A stretch of DNA of 64,000 nt from JAJPJE01 sp963724985 (GTDB lineage: Bacteria > Acidobacteriota > Terriglobia > Terriglobales > Acidobacteriaceae): assembly GCA_963724985.1 (NCBI GenBank), contig CAVRWV010000008.1, positions 62,001-126,000 of the forward strand. Reading direction: 5' to 3'. Below are positions 24,452-33,799 of this stretch, one piece after another (positions within the stretch are counted from its first letter, which is position 1; the number at the start of each line of letters is the position of its first letter). Under the pieces are notes generated by a model. It worked only from the letters and a program-made list of their open reading frames with translations, did no database searches and was not told the origin of the DNA. The position numbers were made by a program, and so were the translations under genes.

Positions 24452-25750
24452 TCACGCCGTCACCGCCGCGAACGCCTCTCTTGCCGCTGCCACCGTCTGT
24501 TGCACGTCATCTTCTGTGTGCGCTGCACTGAAGAAGGCCGCTTCAAACTGCGAGGGCGGCAGATACACGCCCGCTTCCAGCATGGCACGATGGAATTTCC
24601 CGAATGCCTTCGTATCGCTCTTCGCCGCGGAATCCCAGTCGGTCACCGGGCCTTCCTGGAAGAACCACGTAAACATCGATCCCACGCGGTTATAGGTAAG
24701 TGGAATATCGGCCTCATTTGCCGCAGAAGCCACCATGCTTACCAGCGTTCCGGCCAGCCGTTCCATGCGTCCATAGATCTCGTTGTTATCGCGCAGATAG
24801 CAGAGCATCGCCTTGCCCGCCGCCATCGCCAGCGGATTTCCAGACAGCGTTCCCGCCTGGTACACCGGGCCAACCGGCGCCACCATGTCCATGAACTCTG
24901 CGGGACCAGCGTAAGCGCCAACTGGCAGTCCGCCGCCAATCACTTTCCCTAGCGTAACCAGGTCGGGACGCACACTGTAAAGCTCCGTTGCGCCTCCATA
25001 CGCTACGCGGAATCCCGTCATCACTTCGTCCAGGATCAGCAGCGCGTTCTCGCGCGCAGTCAGATAGCGCAGGCCGTCGAGAAATCCCTTTGCCGGGATA
25101 ACGCAACCCATGTTGCCGACGACCGGCTCCACGATCACACAGGCGATCTGATCCTTGTATCGGCGGAACGCCTCTTCCACCACATTCAGATTGTTATACG
25201 GAAGCGCGATCGTGAACTGCACGAACTCCTCAGGAACGCCCGCCGATCCCGGGATTCCCAGCGTCGCCACGCCTGATCCAGCCTTCACCAGCAGCGCATC
25301 CGAGTGTCCGTGATAGCAGCCCTCAAACTTGATGATGTATTTGCGATTCGTGTATCCGCGTGCCAATCGGATCGCCGACATCGTTGCTTCCGTGCCCGAA
25401 TTCACGAAGCGCACCTTTTCGGCAAACGGATACGCATCGAGTACAGCTTCCGCCAGATCAACCTCTCCCGGCGTCGACGCGCCAAAGCTCGTGCCCTTGC
25501 GCGCCGCCTCGATCAGCGCCTCCGTCACCTCGGGAACTGCATGACCGAGAATCTGCGGTCCCCACGAGAGCACGTAATCGATGTACTCGTTCCCGTCCAC
25601 GTCCCATATGCGCGAACCCTCGCCGCGCGCGATGAATGGCGGCTCTCCGCCCACGGAACGAAACGCCCGCACGGGCGAATCCACTCCTCCGGGAATAATC
25701 TCTTCAGCCCGCTTCTGCAATTCATGCGACTTCTGGATTTTGCGCGTCAT
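24452..25750 (-). CDS. hemL: Glutamate-1-semialdehyde 2,1-aminomutase
   Basis: PLP enzyme making 5-aminolevulinate in the C5 heme pathway. 432 residues. The start reads HELQKRAEEIIPGGVDSPVR; substrate/PLP motifs include FVNSGTEATMSAIRLAR and KFEGCYHGHSDALL; LILDEVMTGFR carries the PLP Asp region, and the Schiff-base Lys is in LVTLGKVIGGGLP. Intact, with no frameshift. No other hem gene is adjacent. Confidence 0.97.
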   Translation of the reverse strand: MTRKIQKSHELQKRAEEIIPGGVDSPVRAFRSVGGEPPFIARGEGSRIWDVDGNEYIDYVLSWGPQILGHAVPEVTEALIEAARKGTSFGASTPGEVDLAEAVLDAYPFAEKVRFVNSGTEATMSAIRLARGYTNRKYIIKFEGCYHGHSDALLVKAGSGVATLGIPGSAGVPEEFVQFTIALPYNNLNVVEEAFRRYKDQIACVIVEPVVGNMGCVIPAKGFLDGLRYLTARENALLILDEVMTGFRVAYGGATELYSVRPDLVTLGKVIGGGLPVGAYAGPAEFMDMVAPVGPVYQAGTLSGNPLAMAAGKAMLCYLRDNNEIYGRMERLAGTLVSMVASAANEADIPLTYNRVGSMFTWFFQEGPVTDWDSAAKSDTKAFGKFHRAMLEAGVYLPPSQFEAAFFSAAHTEDDVQQTVAAAREAFAAVTA

Positions 25751-25958
25751 GACGACCTGCCAGTTAGATTGCGACCAAGAATTCTAGCAGCGCCTGCGAA
25801 CATAGCCTTGTGAGCTAGATCACTTGTAGAGCCGGGTGGAGCGGGCGTCTCTTGGAACGGGCATCGACTGCGCCTTGTTCCGAGATCCGGAACTTCTTTC
25901 GCCCGGAGCATTATTTCCTCGCTTTTGCAGTACATTGTTGCGCGTCGGAGAACGAGAT

Positions 25959-27140
25959 ATGCGCATCACTCTTACCGGTTGGCTGCTCTTGGCCTCGTCA
26001 TTGATCGCCTTCGCGGAACAGCCTTCTGCGAAGAACGTGGAAGGATCTACGAAACCGGCAGATCCGATCCCTTCTTACCAAATCTCGTTAAGAACGGCAG
26101 ATCCAATGCCGGGCATCCCCTTTTCACCTGTGACGCAGTCAAATCCGTCATGTGCCACGGACGGCACCATGCTGGTGCATTTCGTCGAATTTTCTCCGAG
26201 GCAGTTTGTTCCTAAATCATCTTTCTATTCGATCTCGCCTTCCCGCGAAGCCCACTCCTTCCAACTCGATTCGGTTCCAAATTTCTATGACCTGAGAGTA
26301 GGCGAAGATTACCTCGGCGAGTCGGAGGTGGTTTTCCTCGTGAGTGGCGCTACCGAATACAAAGAAGGCACCCGATCTGCAGTCTTGCCGGCTGGCGAAA
26401 AGAAAGAATACAAGGCAAATGTTGCCGAGCACCACAACTACATCTTCGTCTACGACCGAGGCGGCCACTTCAAGCAGATGGTTCAGCTCGAAAACAATTT
26501 TGCGATACAGTCTCTGGGAGTATTTCCCGGCGGAACCTTTCTGGCCTATGGTTTCGACAGCGCAAGCAGATCGCCCCGGCTTGGATTGGTAAAAGAGGAC
26601 GGAACGCTGCTCCAGTACCTGCAGCTGCCGGACGACTACCTACCTCCGGATCTAAAGAAGGCGCAGGAGGAGCAGAAGCACAGCTCGTCTACCGCACCAA
26701 TGATCCTCGGACAGGTGCAGTTTGTGTCTTCTGGCACGAACATCATCGTTGCTTCGATCTGGTCACATGGTCCGCTTTTGGAGGTCAGTGAAGCGGGTGC
26801 TATTCGCGCAATTCCTGTCAAACTGCCTGCCGATGAGGTTATCGAGAGCGTGCTTGCTTCCGAAACCGCTCTCTATGTTCGTACGATACCCGCCTCCGCA
26901 TCGCCTTTCTTGAATCAGCAGCCTCCCAAGGAGATGCCCGCGAGGAAAGACACCTTCTACGAAGTAAGCCGCGAAGACGGAAGGATCCTGAAAAGGCTTG
27001 AAGTCGCGGGGGAGCCAGGCCCGCGCGTTTCCTGTGCGCACGATAATGATTTCGTCGGCTTTACCTGGAGCGACAAGAATTTTGCACTGCTAATAGGTAC
27101 CCCGGAGCCCGCATCGAACTCATCCATCGTCGCGCACTGA
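25959..27140 (+). CDS. Secreted protein of unknown function
   Basis: 393 residues from ATG 25959, with GGAGA seven bases upstream; the open frame extends to 25836 but without signal-peptide character. The signal peptide is MRITLTGWLLLASSLIAFAE. The mature part looks all-beta, with phrases such as HHNYIFVYDRGGHFKQMVQL, SLGVFPGGTFLAYGFDSASR and GFTWSDKNFALLIGTPEP, suggesting a propeller-like fold. No catalytic motif is recognised. It appears to stand alone. Confidence 0.7.
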   Translation: MRITLTGWLLLASSLIAFAEQPSAKNVEGSTKPADPIPSYQISLRTADPMPGIPFSPVTQSNPSCATDGTMLVHFVEFSPRQFVPKSSFYSISPSREAHSFQLDSVPNFYDLRVGEDYLGESEVVFLVSGATEYKEGTRSAVLPAGEKKEYKANVAEHHNYIFVYDRGGHFKQMVQLENNFAIQSLGVFPGGTFLAYGFDSASRSPRLGLVKEDGTLLQYLQLPDDYLPPDLKKAQEEQKHSSSTAPMILGQVQFVSSGTNIIVASIWSHGPLLEVSEAGAIRAIPVKLPADEVIESVLASETALYVRTIPASASPFLNQQPPKEMPARKDTFYEVSREDGRILKRLEVAGEPGPRVSCAHDNDFVGFTWSDKNFALLIGTPEPASNSSIVAH

Positions 27141-27386
27141 TCTTCTGGGGCGCTTCCTTTACGGCTTTTTTATTTGACTCGATTTTCAGCCCACAATTAA
27201 GGTGGCAATAGCCAACGTATTAAGCGTGATCGCGTCGGCTTGCAATCGGTTGCGTGGATTTGAGTAGCCGAACATCCTATGTGACCTCCAGATTCCGGTC
27301 TGCTCGTCCGGATTCCTCTCACCTCTGGAAGACGTCTTTCATCTGTATGAAACATGACTGTGAGCTAAATAAGGGCTGCTCTTCGC

Positions 27387-28808
27387 GTGGAGTTCACGAC
27401 TGCCAATTCGACCAGAGTTCAAAAGCTGCGGCGGCTGTTGATCCTGCTTGCGCTGCTTCTTTGCAGCGCGATGTCCCTCTACGCCCAAGAGGCCGAAAAG
27501 CAAGAGCAACAGCAGGTTAACGCTCCCGATTCGCACGACCCCCAGACCTTCTTTCCTCATCCAGACAAGCGTTATTGGGTCTCCGGTCAGATCAACTTCA
27601 TTTTCCAGACGAATCCCCCGTTCGATGCCGCCTATAGCGGAACGAACAGCTTCCGCAATCGCTATGAGAAAGCTACCTCGCGCGTCATGACGCTGTTCAC
27701 CGGCCTGAAGCTGAACGATTCCACCGAACTGCTGGTGAGCGTAGAGGAGACCGGCGGCCGCGGCCTGAGTGATGCGCTGGGACTCGCGGGCTTCGTCAAT
27801 CTCGACGTTGTGCGCAATCCCGATCTCGGACAGGCACCTTACCTCGCACGCGCCATGGTCCACAAGGTTTTCGCTCTGAGTAAGAACAAGGTGGAAGTCG
27901 ACCGCGGTCCGCTCTCCGGTTTCACGCAACTGCCGGCGCGCCGCATCGAAGTTCGCTTTGGCAAATTCTCGCTTGCCGACTTCTTCGACCTCAACACTGT
28001 TGGCACCGACAGCCACTTCCAGTTCTTAAACTGGACCATCGATAACAACGGTGCGTGGGACTATGCCGCCGACACGCGCGGATACACCGTAGGCGCGATC
28101 GTCGCCTACGAGAGTCCTACCTGGGGATTTCATTTCGCGGAAGCGCTTATGCCGACGGTTGCAAATGGCATCGATCTCCAGTGGAACCTTCGCCGCGCTC
28201 GCGCCGAAAACTTCGAGTTCATTTTGCATCGCGGGCTTGTCTCCAGGAATGGAGTGATCCGGCTCCTTGCTTACAACAACTCGGCCAACATGGGAATCTA
28301 TCGCATTGCGAATCAGAATTTTCTGGCTGGCCTTACCCCGACGCCCGAAATCACCGCTCATCCTCTGCAAATCACAGGCAAGTATGGTTTCGCCCTCAAC
28401 ATCGAACAGCAGCTCAATTCCTGGGTCAGCGCCTATGGCCGCTTCGGCTGGAACAACGGCAGGACCGAGTCGTATGCCTATACCGAGGTCGACCAATCCG
28501 TGCAGCTGGGGCTCGGATTTTATGGCAACGGCTGGAAGCGCAAATTCGACCGTGGCGGTGTGGCGTTTGTGTCGAACGCCATTAAGAAAGATCACCAGAA
28601 ATATCTGGCGCTCGGTGGACTCGGATTTCTATTGGGTGATGGCGGCCTGACCTATGGCCGCGAAACCATTTTCGAAAGCTACTATACGGCCCACGTCTGG
28701 AGAGGCTTCTATCTCGGACCGGATGTTCAGCACATCAACAATCCGGGTTACAACCGGGTCCGTGGCCCCGTTTTCGTCGGAGGCCTGCGCGTTCACCTTG
28801 AGTTTTGA
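27387..28808 (+). CDS. Outer-membrane porin, OprB-like carbohydrate-selective family
   Basis: 473 residues, starting GTG 27387. A signal peptide ends near MSLYAQ. The barrel part has the family pattern WVSGQINFIFQTNPPFDAAY, YEKATSRVMTLFTGLKL, RIEVRFGKFSLADFFD and a C-terminal LGPDVQHINNPGYNR then FVGGLRVHLEF with terminal Phe, the outer-membrane barrel signature. It is likely a sugar or small-solute channel. No sugar operon is adjacent, so the substrate is not inferable. The SD is weak (AAGGG 12 bases upstream). Confidence 0.82.
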   Translation: MEFTTANSTRVQKLRRLLILLALLLCSAMSLYAQEAEKQEQQQVNAPDSHDPQTFFPHPDKRYWVSGQINFIFQTNPPFDAAYSGTNSFRNRYEKATSRVMTLFTGLKLNDSTELLVSVEETGGRGLSDALGLAGFVNLDVVRNPDLGQAPYLARAMVHKVFALSKNKVEVDRGPLSGFTQLPARRIEVRFGKFSLADFFDLNTVGTDSHFQFLNWTIDNNGAWDYAADTRGYTVGAIVAYESPTWGFHFAEALMPTVANGIDLQWNLRRARAENFEFILHRGLVSRNGVIRLLAYNNSANMGIYRIANQNFLAGLTPTPEITAHPLQITGKYGFALNIEQQLNSWVSAYGRFGWNNGRTESYAYTEVDQSVQLGLGFYGNGWKRKFDRGGVAFVSNAIKKDHQKYLALGGLGFLLGDGGLTYGRETIFESYYTAHVWRGFYLGPDVQHINNPGYNRVRGPVFVGGLRVHLEF

Positions 28809-28865
28809 TCACAACTGGTCGTCGCGCGGTGCCTAGTGGCGCGGGCGCCCTCGCCCGCGTGAATT

Positions 28866-29807
28866 CTAGGAGTGCTTCCCGCTGACAACTTCGTCGATCT
28901 TGGCGCGCAGCTCGTCATATGTCATGCGCCCGGGATGGTACATCGCTACGCGACCTGTGCGATCGATCAGCACCAGCGTGGGTGTGGTACTCGCGCCATA
29001 GCGCTTGAAATTCGCGGCACTTACTGGAACCGGCACGTCTCGCAAATCCGCATAGTACTTGTCGCGTACTTGCTCGATGTATTGCATCTCCGCGGCCGGT
29101 GGCGCTTCCTGTCCTTGTGCGATAGCGCCGTAAAGCTGCGTTGGGCCAATCAATGTCAGCCCCTTGCCTGCATATTCTGATTTCAGCCGGGCGAGAATCG
29201 GTACCTCGGCTTTGCAGTCGACGCACCAGTGTGCCCAGAAATACATCAGCACAGGCTTGCCACGCAGCGACGCCAGTGTGGGCGGCTTAGCGCCGATGTA
29301 ACGCGCCTCGACGAGCGCTGGCGCCGGACTTCCTTGCAGCGTAAGCAGGTTCAGGTTCTTCTGAATGCGCTCGCCAATCGAGGTGGAGTTGTATTTGACT
29401 AGCTGCGCCTTCAGGTACTGCGCCGCACCAGCCTTGTTCCCACGTTCCGCGAGAACCTGCGCGTGAACTTCAATCGCCGCACCTAGCGCAGTCGCCAGGT
29501 TCTCATTCACGTCGACCGAACGTCCCGCCAGTTGCTGTGTCGCCAGCGAGTAGGCTTTCTTCGCATACTGATCGGCAGCATCGTAGTTATTGCGGGCCAT
29601 CTCGCCTCTTGCCAGCCACGAGACGGCTTCCGCCAGCTCAGGAGTTTCACCACGCTGGCTCTGATAGCTCTGAACGATCTGAGCAGCCGTCTGAAAATCA
29701 TTGCGGGCAATTGATGTCCGCACTTCGTCCACCAGCTGTGATTGGGCGAGCGCAAGCAGAACTGTCGCCAGCAAAACAATGCTCAAGCGTTTAGCAGAAA
29801 CCCACAT
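28866..29807 (-). CDS. Periplasmic TlpA/thioredoxin-like protein with N-terminal helical repeats
   Basis: 313 residues. A signal peptide (RLSIVLLATVLLALAQ) is followed by an about 140-residue helical region, probably TPR-like (NDFQTAAQIVQSYQS; NNYDAADQYAKKAYSLA). A thioredoxin-fold domain then starts at LASLRGKPVLMYFWAHWCVD with redox site WCVDC and the cis-Pro loop STTPTLVLIDRTG. A role in thiol reduction or oxidation in the periplasm is inferred. The stop is preceded by a GGCGCGGGCGCCC repeat shared with 17221. Confidence 0.88.
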   Translation of the reverse strand: MWVSAKRLSIVLLATVLLALAQSQLVDEVRTSIARNDFQTAAQIVQSYQSQRGETPELAEAVSWLARGEMARNNYDAADQYAKKAYSLATQQLAGRSVDVNENLATALGAAIEVHAQVLAERGNKAGAAQYLKAQLVKYNSTSIGERIQKNLNLLTLQGSPAPALVEARYIGAKPPTLASLRGKPVLMYFWAHWCVDCKAEVPILARLKSEYAGKGLTLIGPTQLYGAIAQGQEAPPAAEMQYIEQVRDKYYADLRDVPVPVSAANFKRYGASTTPTLVLIDRTGRVAMYHPGRMTYDELRAKIDEVVSGKHS

Positions 29808-29893
29808 ACAAGTAGACTAATCGTAACAGTTCAGACGACTGGTTGCGATTCTGTGACTCCCATCGCTTTGACTCGTCTAATCAGAAGCCAGGA

Positions 29894-30073
29894 ATGCAGG
29901 CAAACTTTCAATGCGCGGGCTGTGGCCAGGAAAACGAAACCGACGTGGACCCGTCCGCTGGAAGCAAGCAGTCCTATGTGGAAGACTGCCAGGTCTGTTG
30001 CAAACCCAACCTGCTGCGCGTCTGGTGGGACGCAGATTTATCGGAGTTCCTGATTTCTGCCGAGTTGGAGTGA
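29894..30073 (+). CDS. CPXCG-motif cysteine-rich small protein
   Basis: 59 residues from ATG 29894. Two Cys pairs fit a small zinc-binding protein: FQCAGCGQEN near the start and VEDCQVCCKPNLLRV in the middle, the signature of the Cys_rich_CPXG family (here CAGCG instead of CPXCG). Function is unknown. It ends eight bases before the racemase gene and is probably co-transcribed with it. AGGA directly abuts the ATG, so initiation may be weak. Confidence 0.88.
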   Translation: MQANFQCAGCGQENETDVDPSAGSKQSYVEDCQVCCKPNLLRVWWDADLSEFLISAELE

Positions 30074-30080
30074 GCGAAAC

Positions 30081-30797
30081 ATGAAACACATCGGAATCGT
30101 GGCCTGTACCGCCGAAGGCGCTGCTCTCTGCTATCGCACCATCTGCACGGAGGGCGAGCAGTTTCTCGGTAAGCACGGACACCCTGAGATCAGTCTGCAC
30201 ACTCCTCCATTTCAGCTCTACATGGACTGCTTTGCTCGCGATGACTGGCAAGGTGTGGCCGATCTGATGCTCGGCTCGGCGCGAAAGCTGGCGAGTGCGG
30301 GCGCGGACTTCCTCATCTGCCCCGATAACACCATCCATCAGGCGCTGCCGCTGGTGCGTCCCAAATCGCCGCTACCATGGCTCCACATTGCCGAAGTAGT
30401 GGCCGAAGAGGCGGTCAGCAAGGGCAACAAGCGAGTCGGATTAACTGGGACCCGGTCGCTGGTCGAAAGCAGTGTTTACCCGGAAAAGCTCACCGAGCGT
30501 GGAGTGGAATTTCGCCGCCCGACCGAGCAGGAGCGTGCCGAGATCGATCGCATCATCTTCGACGAATTGGTGCGCGGTCAATTCCTGCCCGAGTCTCGCG
30601 ACTACTTCGTCCAGGTGATCACACGTCTGGCGAACGAAGATCACTGCGATGCGGTCATTCTTGGCTGTACTGAGATTCCCCTCATCATTACGCCTGCAAT
30701 TTCGCCTCTCCCGACGCTCGATTCCACTCGTCTGCTGGCCCGTACAGCGCTACGCCACGCAGTTGACGAAGGTGCGGCAGCCGAAATTCCGCGCTGA
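30081..30797 (+). CDS. Aspartate/glutamate racemase family protein
   Basis: 238 residues. It starts MKHIGIVACTAEGAALCY. The two catalytic Cys regions are FLICPDNTIH and VILGCTEIPLI, as in the RacD/YgeA group. The DNT-type motif after the first Cys supports an amino-acid racemase; the substrate is probably Asp or Glu but is not determined. The short CPXCG gene precedes it. No frameshift. Confidence 0.92.
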   Translation: MKHIGIVACTAEGAALCYRTICTEGEQFLGKHGHPEISLHTPPFQLYMDCFARDDWQGVADLMLGSARKLASAGADFLICPDNTIHQALPLVRPKSPLPWLHIAEVVAEEAVSKGNKRVGLTGTRSLVESSVYPEKLTERGVEFRRPTEQERAEIDRIIFDELVRGQFLPESRDYFVQVITRLANEDHCDAVILGCTEIPLIITPAISPLPTLDSTRLLARTALRHAVDEGAAAEIPR

Positions 30798-31642
30798 CAC
30801 CCACCGATCGCAAACGCGGAAGTGCGCGCCATTGCTGAATTGTCCGCATTTTTTCACAATGGACTCATTGCGGCTGTGAGCGTTGTTTGGCAAGCTGACC
30901 TGATCGATGACAGCGAAAGCCGCGGATTCCGCGGGTTTCTGTATTGCGTCTGAAGATCTGGTTGCACCGAATCCGGTCATGGGGCTGTGGACGAGCTGCA
31001 CTCGATTGAAAACACAAGAGATAAAGATGTACTGATTTTCTTGACTCTAAAAATAGTCGGCGTAAATACATACTCGTTCTTTGACAGTTCCTGAGTTTTT
31101 GCAGTTGGTGCCGAGTACCGGGGCTGAAGCCAAATCAGATTGAAGGACAACCCGCAAGGGATGAAATTCAAAAGGGTAAGGCGACGGTCTTTAGCGAAGC
31201 GCTGGTTGACGAGAACAGGGGACTTAAGCAAAGGCGAGATAGAGTCCCGAGGGGTTGGGCTGGTTTGTCCGGTTGGTGATGAGCCCGGAACCCGAGCTGA
31301 GTCGGCTGAATCATACTCGCAAGAGGGGTTCAGAAAAGGCAAGGCGAGGGTCTAAAGCGAATTGCTGGGCGAGACGAACGAGCTTAACCACAAAACCTCG
31401 GGACTCTGTGTGTTTGCACAACAGCTGAAAGTCGACAGTTCTCAGCATTCAGCCAATTCAACCTTCAGCGACTTGCTACCAGCCACCCCACCATCCTTTT
31501 TCGTGGCGTGATTCTGCAATCCAGCGGGTCTTGGTTCTTACGTAAGCACATCTTTTGGCGCCTGAATCACACGATCCATCATCTACATTTAAACTTGGTA
31601 TTGGGGTGAAATCCGGCGGAATCTTGCTCCGGACAATCGGTC
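30798..31642. other. 845-base stretch without a convincing gene; diverged direct repeat
   Basis: No conserved frame is seen. A minus-strand open frame (30977-31342) has no recognisable features. Two diverged copies about 165 bases apart (31154-31216 and 31319-31379) share the words AAGGCGA, GGTCT, AGCGAA, GCTGG and GACGA. TTGACT near 31042 followed by AATACA could be a promoter. It could be an unannotated structured RNA or a decayed repeat. Confidence 0.4.
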
Positions 31643-32605
31643 TTGAGTGAAACCCTCAAATTCGTCGCTCAGCACGGGTACGTGCTCCTGTTTTTCTGGG
31701 TGCTGGCTGAACAGATCGGACTGCCCATCCCGGCATTCCCGATCCTCTTGGCCGCAGGTGCGCTCTCCGGATCGGGCCAGCTCACGCTCGGGACTTCGCT
31801 TGTTCTCGCCGCGATGGCTTCGCTAATTAGCGACAGCATCTGGTATCAGCTCGGACGTCGCCGCGGAGCTTCCATCCTCGGATTCCTGTGCAAGATCTCC
31901 CTCGAGCCCGACTCATGCGTCCGCCGCACCGAAGACACGTTCCAGCGCTATGGAGCGCGTTCTTTGCTGGTAGCCAAATTCGTCCCCGGCCTGAACACGG
32001 CCGCGCCGCCGATGGCCGGTGTGACCGGAATGCCGCGCTGGCGCTTCACAACCTGGTCAGCCTTTGGAGGCCTGCTCTGGTCCGGCTCCTTTATCCTGGT
32101 CGGATATTTCTTCAGTAATCAGCTGGAGCGGATCGGCTATCTTTCTGAGCGCCTCGGCAACGGCCTGGTGGTCATTTTTGCGCTCGCCTTTACAGCCTAT
32201 CTTCTGCGCCGATACCAGCAGCGGCGCACGTTCATGCAGCAACTGATGCGCGAACGCATCGAGCCGGAGGCCCTTCGCGAGATGCTCGACCGTGGCGAGC
32301 CCGTCTACATCCTCGATCTCCGCCACGCGCTCGACTTCCTCGCATATCCGCAAACCCTTCCCGGTGCGGTGCGGCTGGACCCGAAAGATCTGGATACGCG
32401 TGCCGCTGAAATTCCACGCGACCGCGAAATCGTTCTGTACTGTACTTGACCGCACGAAGCCACTAGCGCCCGTGTGGCGCAGCTACTGCGAAAAAAGGGA
32501 ATCACGCGCGTACATCCTCTGGCTGGGGGGTTTAATGGCTGGAAAGAGCGCGGGTTTCCGCTGGTCGAAGCCTTCCCTGAAGCGGCCGCCGTCGGCAAAG
32601 CTTAG
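31643..32605 (+). CDS. DedA-family membrane protein with C-terminal rhodanese domain; in-frame UGA, probable selenoprotein
   Basis: The frame from 31643 stops at TGA 32447-32449, but the same frame continues with perfect family sequence to TAG 32605, giving 320 residues. Residues 1-190 are a DedA/SNARE-associated membrane domain (EQIGLPIPAFPILLAAGALS, AKFVPGLNTAAPPMAGVTGM) with four to five helices. Residues about 215-320 are a rhodanese: VYILDLRHALDFLAYP, then EIVLYCT-(UGA)-PHEATSARVAQLL and HPLAGGFNGWKERGFPL. Homologs I know usually have YC-x-C-P-N-E-A-[ST] here, so UGA stands at the second Cys. A hairpin follows directly. I read it as selenocysteine; a TGC-to-TGA mutation is the alternative. 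The DedA part may flip lipids, the rhodanese part may handle sulfur or selenium. Confidence 0.75.
32450..32490 (+). promoter_or_regulatory. Candidate bacterial SECIS hairpin after UGA 32447
   Basis: CGCA (32451-32454) pairs with TGCG (32487-32490), and GCGCC (32466-32470) pairs with GGCGC (32476-32480). The apical loop is CGTGT, and TA/TA pairs lie between the stems around internal loops. A structure of about 40 bases right after UGA with a G in a small apical loop is what bacterial SelB recognises. Folding was done by eye. Confidence 0.5.
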
Positions 32606-32644
32606 TTCTCGAACGCAGCAGCATCTCGGATTAGACTGTACGCG

Positions 32645-33628
32645 ATGGGCATAATCCGCCTCCTCACGCTGGCACTCACCATGACAGGCTTCGGCTCCCC
32701 TATTTTCGCGCAATCGGTCGGCACATCCACTCGCATCATTCCAGTCGATTACCAGGGCTGGACTAATTCTTACTTCATGAGCAATGGCAAGGTCGAGGCC
32801 ATCGTAGTTCCAGCGATCGCTCGCGTGATGCAGTTCCGTATGACCGGCGACGATGCCGGAGTCTTCTGGGCCAACGCTGATCTGTTCGGCAAGCACCCCG
32901 ACGCCAAAAAAGATGAATGGGAGAATTTCGGCGGCGACAAAACCTGGCCGGCTCCACAGGAGGATTGGCCGCAGACGATCGGTCGCGGCTGGCCCCCGCC
33001 TTCAGGCTTCGATGCCAAACCGATGGAAGCCAAAATCGAAGGCAATGATCTGGTGATGACCTCGAAGCCCGACTCCGACTATGGCATTGAAGTCGTCCGG
33101 CGCGTGGTATTGAAACCGGAAGCGACGGCCATGACCATCACGACGGAATATCGCAAGGTTAGCGGCAATCCAGTGAAGGTTGCGGTGTGGGTGATTACGC
33201 AGATGCGCGATCCGCAACAGATTTTCGCCCTGCTGCCGGAGAAACCGCTGTTTCCGGGTGGATACAAGCAGCTCATGGGCCCAGCGCCCAAAGACCTACA
33301 GGTCGATGGGCGGCTGCTCTCCCTCACGCGCGATCCGAAAGAAGAAATTAATATCGGCACCGACAGCAGCAGCCTGCTATGGGTGGGCGCCGATTACATC
33401 GTGCGCATCGATTCCGATCGCACCGCGGGAGACTACCCCAGCGGCGGATGCAGCGCTTTTCTCTACACCAATCCTGACCGAGCGCCATATGTCGAATTGG
33501 AAACTACCGGTCCGGTGCAAACGATGAAGATCGGCGACACCATCCAGCGCACGAATACCTATACCATCGTCCACCGCGGCAATCAGGACGCCATCACCGA
33601 AGCCAAAATGATGCTCGGAGTGAAGTAG
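32645..33628 (+). CDS. Secreted DUF4380 (aldose-1-epimerase-like fold) protein
   Basis: 327 residues with signal peptide MGIIRLLTLALTMTGFGSPI. DUF4380 phrases are visible: GKVEAIVVPAIARVMQFRM, FWANADLFGK, FGGDKTWPAPQEDWPQ and RGWPPPSGFDAKP, then YGIEVVRRVVLKPEATAMTI. The fold is expected to be a galactose-mutarotase-like beta sandwich, suggesting sugar or polysaccharide binding; no enzymatic role is known. It starts 39 bases after the DedA-rhodanese gene, so it may share its transcript. Confidence 0.87.
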   Translation: MGIIRLLTLALTMTGFGSPIFAQSVGTSTRIIPVDYQGWTNSYFMSNGKVEAIVVPAIARVMQFRMTGDDAGVFWANADLFGKHPDAKKDEWENFGGDKTWPAPQEDWPQTIGRGWPPPSGFDAKPMEAKIEGNDLVMTSKPDSDYGIEVVRRVVLKPEATAMTITTEYRKVSGNPVKVAVWVITQMRDPQQIFALLPEKPLFPGGYKQLMGPAPKDLQVDGRLLSLTRDPKEEINIGTDSSSLLWVGADYIVRIDSDRTAGDYPSGGCSAFLYTNPDRAPYVELETTGPVQTMKIGDTIQRTNTYTIVHRGNQDAITEAKMMLGVK

Positions 33629-33706
33629 CTGTCAGTTGTAAGAATGGGCAAAAATTGGCTGAGCATTGTCGTGCAATCCCGATAGAGCAATCGGATGCAT
33701 TCCTTG

Positions 33707-33720
33707 TTACCGATCGGTAA
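33707..33720. promoter_or_regulatory. hipBA operator 1 (distal)
   Basis: Perfect 14-base palindrome TTACCGATCGGTAA. Its centre lies exactly 50 bases from that of operator 2. Confidence 0.7.
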
Positions 33721-33756
33721 TATAGCGTTCGATTCCCGCCTGTTTCATGTCTAAAA

Positions 33757-33770
33757 TTCCCGTACGGGAA
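33757..33770. promoter_or_regulatory. hipBA operator 2 (middle)
   Basis: Perfect 14-base palindrome TTCCCGTACGGGAA, same half-site pattern TTMCCG. It lies just upstream of the likely -35 region. Confidence 0.7.
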
Positions 33771-33799
33771 CATTACCCTTGCTTCGTCCGACAATTAGG

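Noticed and set aside
27339..28016. Minus-strand 225-codon open frame
   Set aside because: Antisense to the OprB-like porin gene, no recognisable feature.
30977..31342. Minus-strand 121-codon open frame in the gene-poor stretch
   Set aside because: No start signal, family motif or codon character; it spans the diverged direct repeat.
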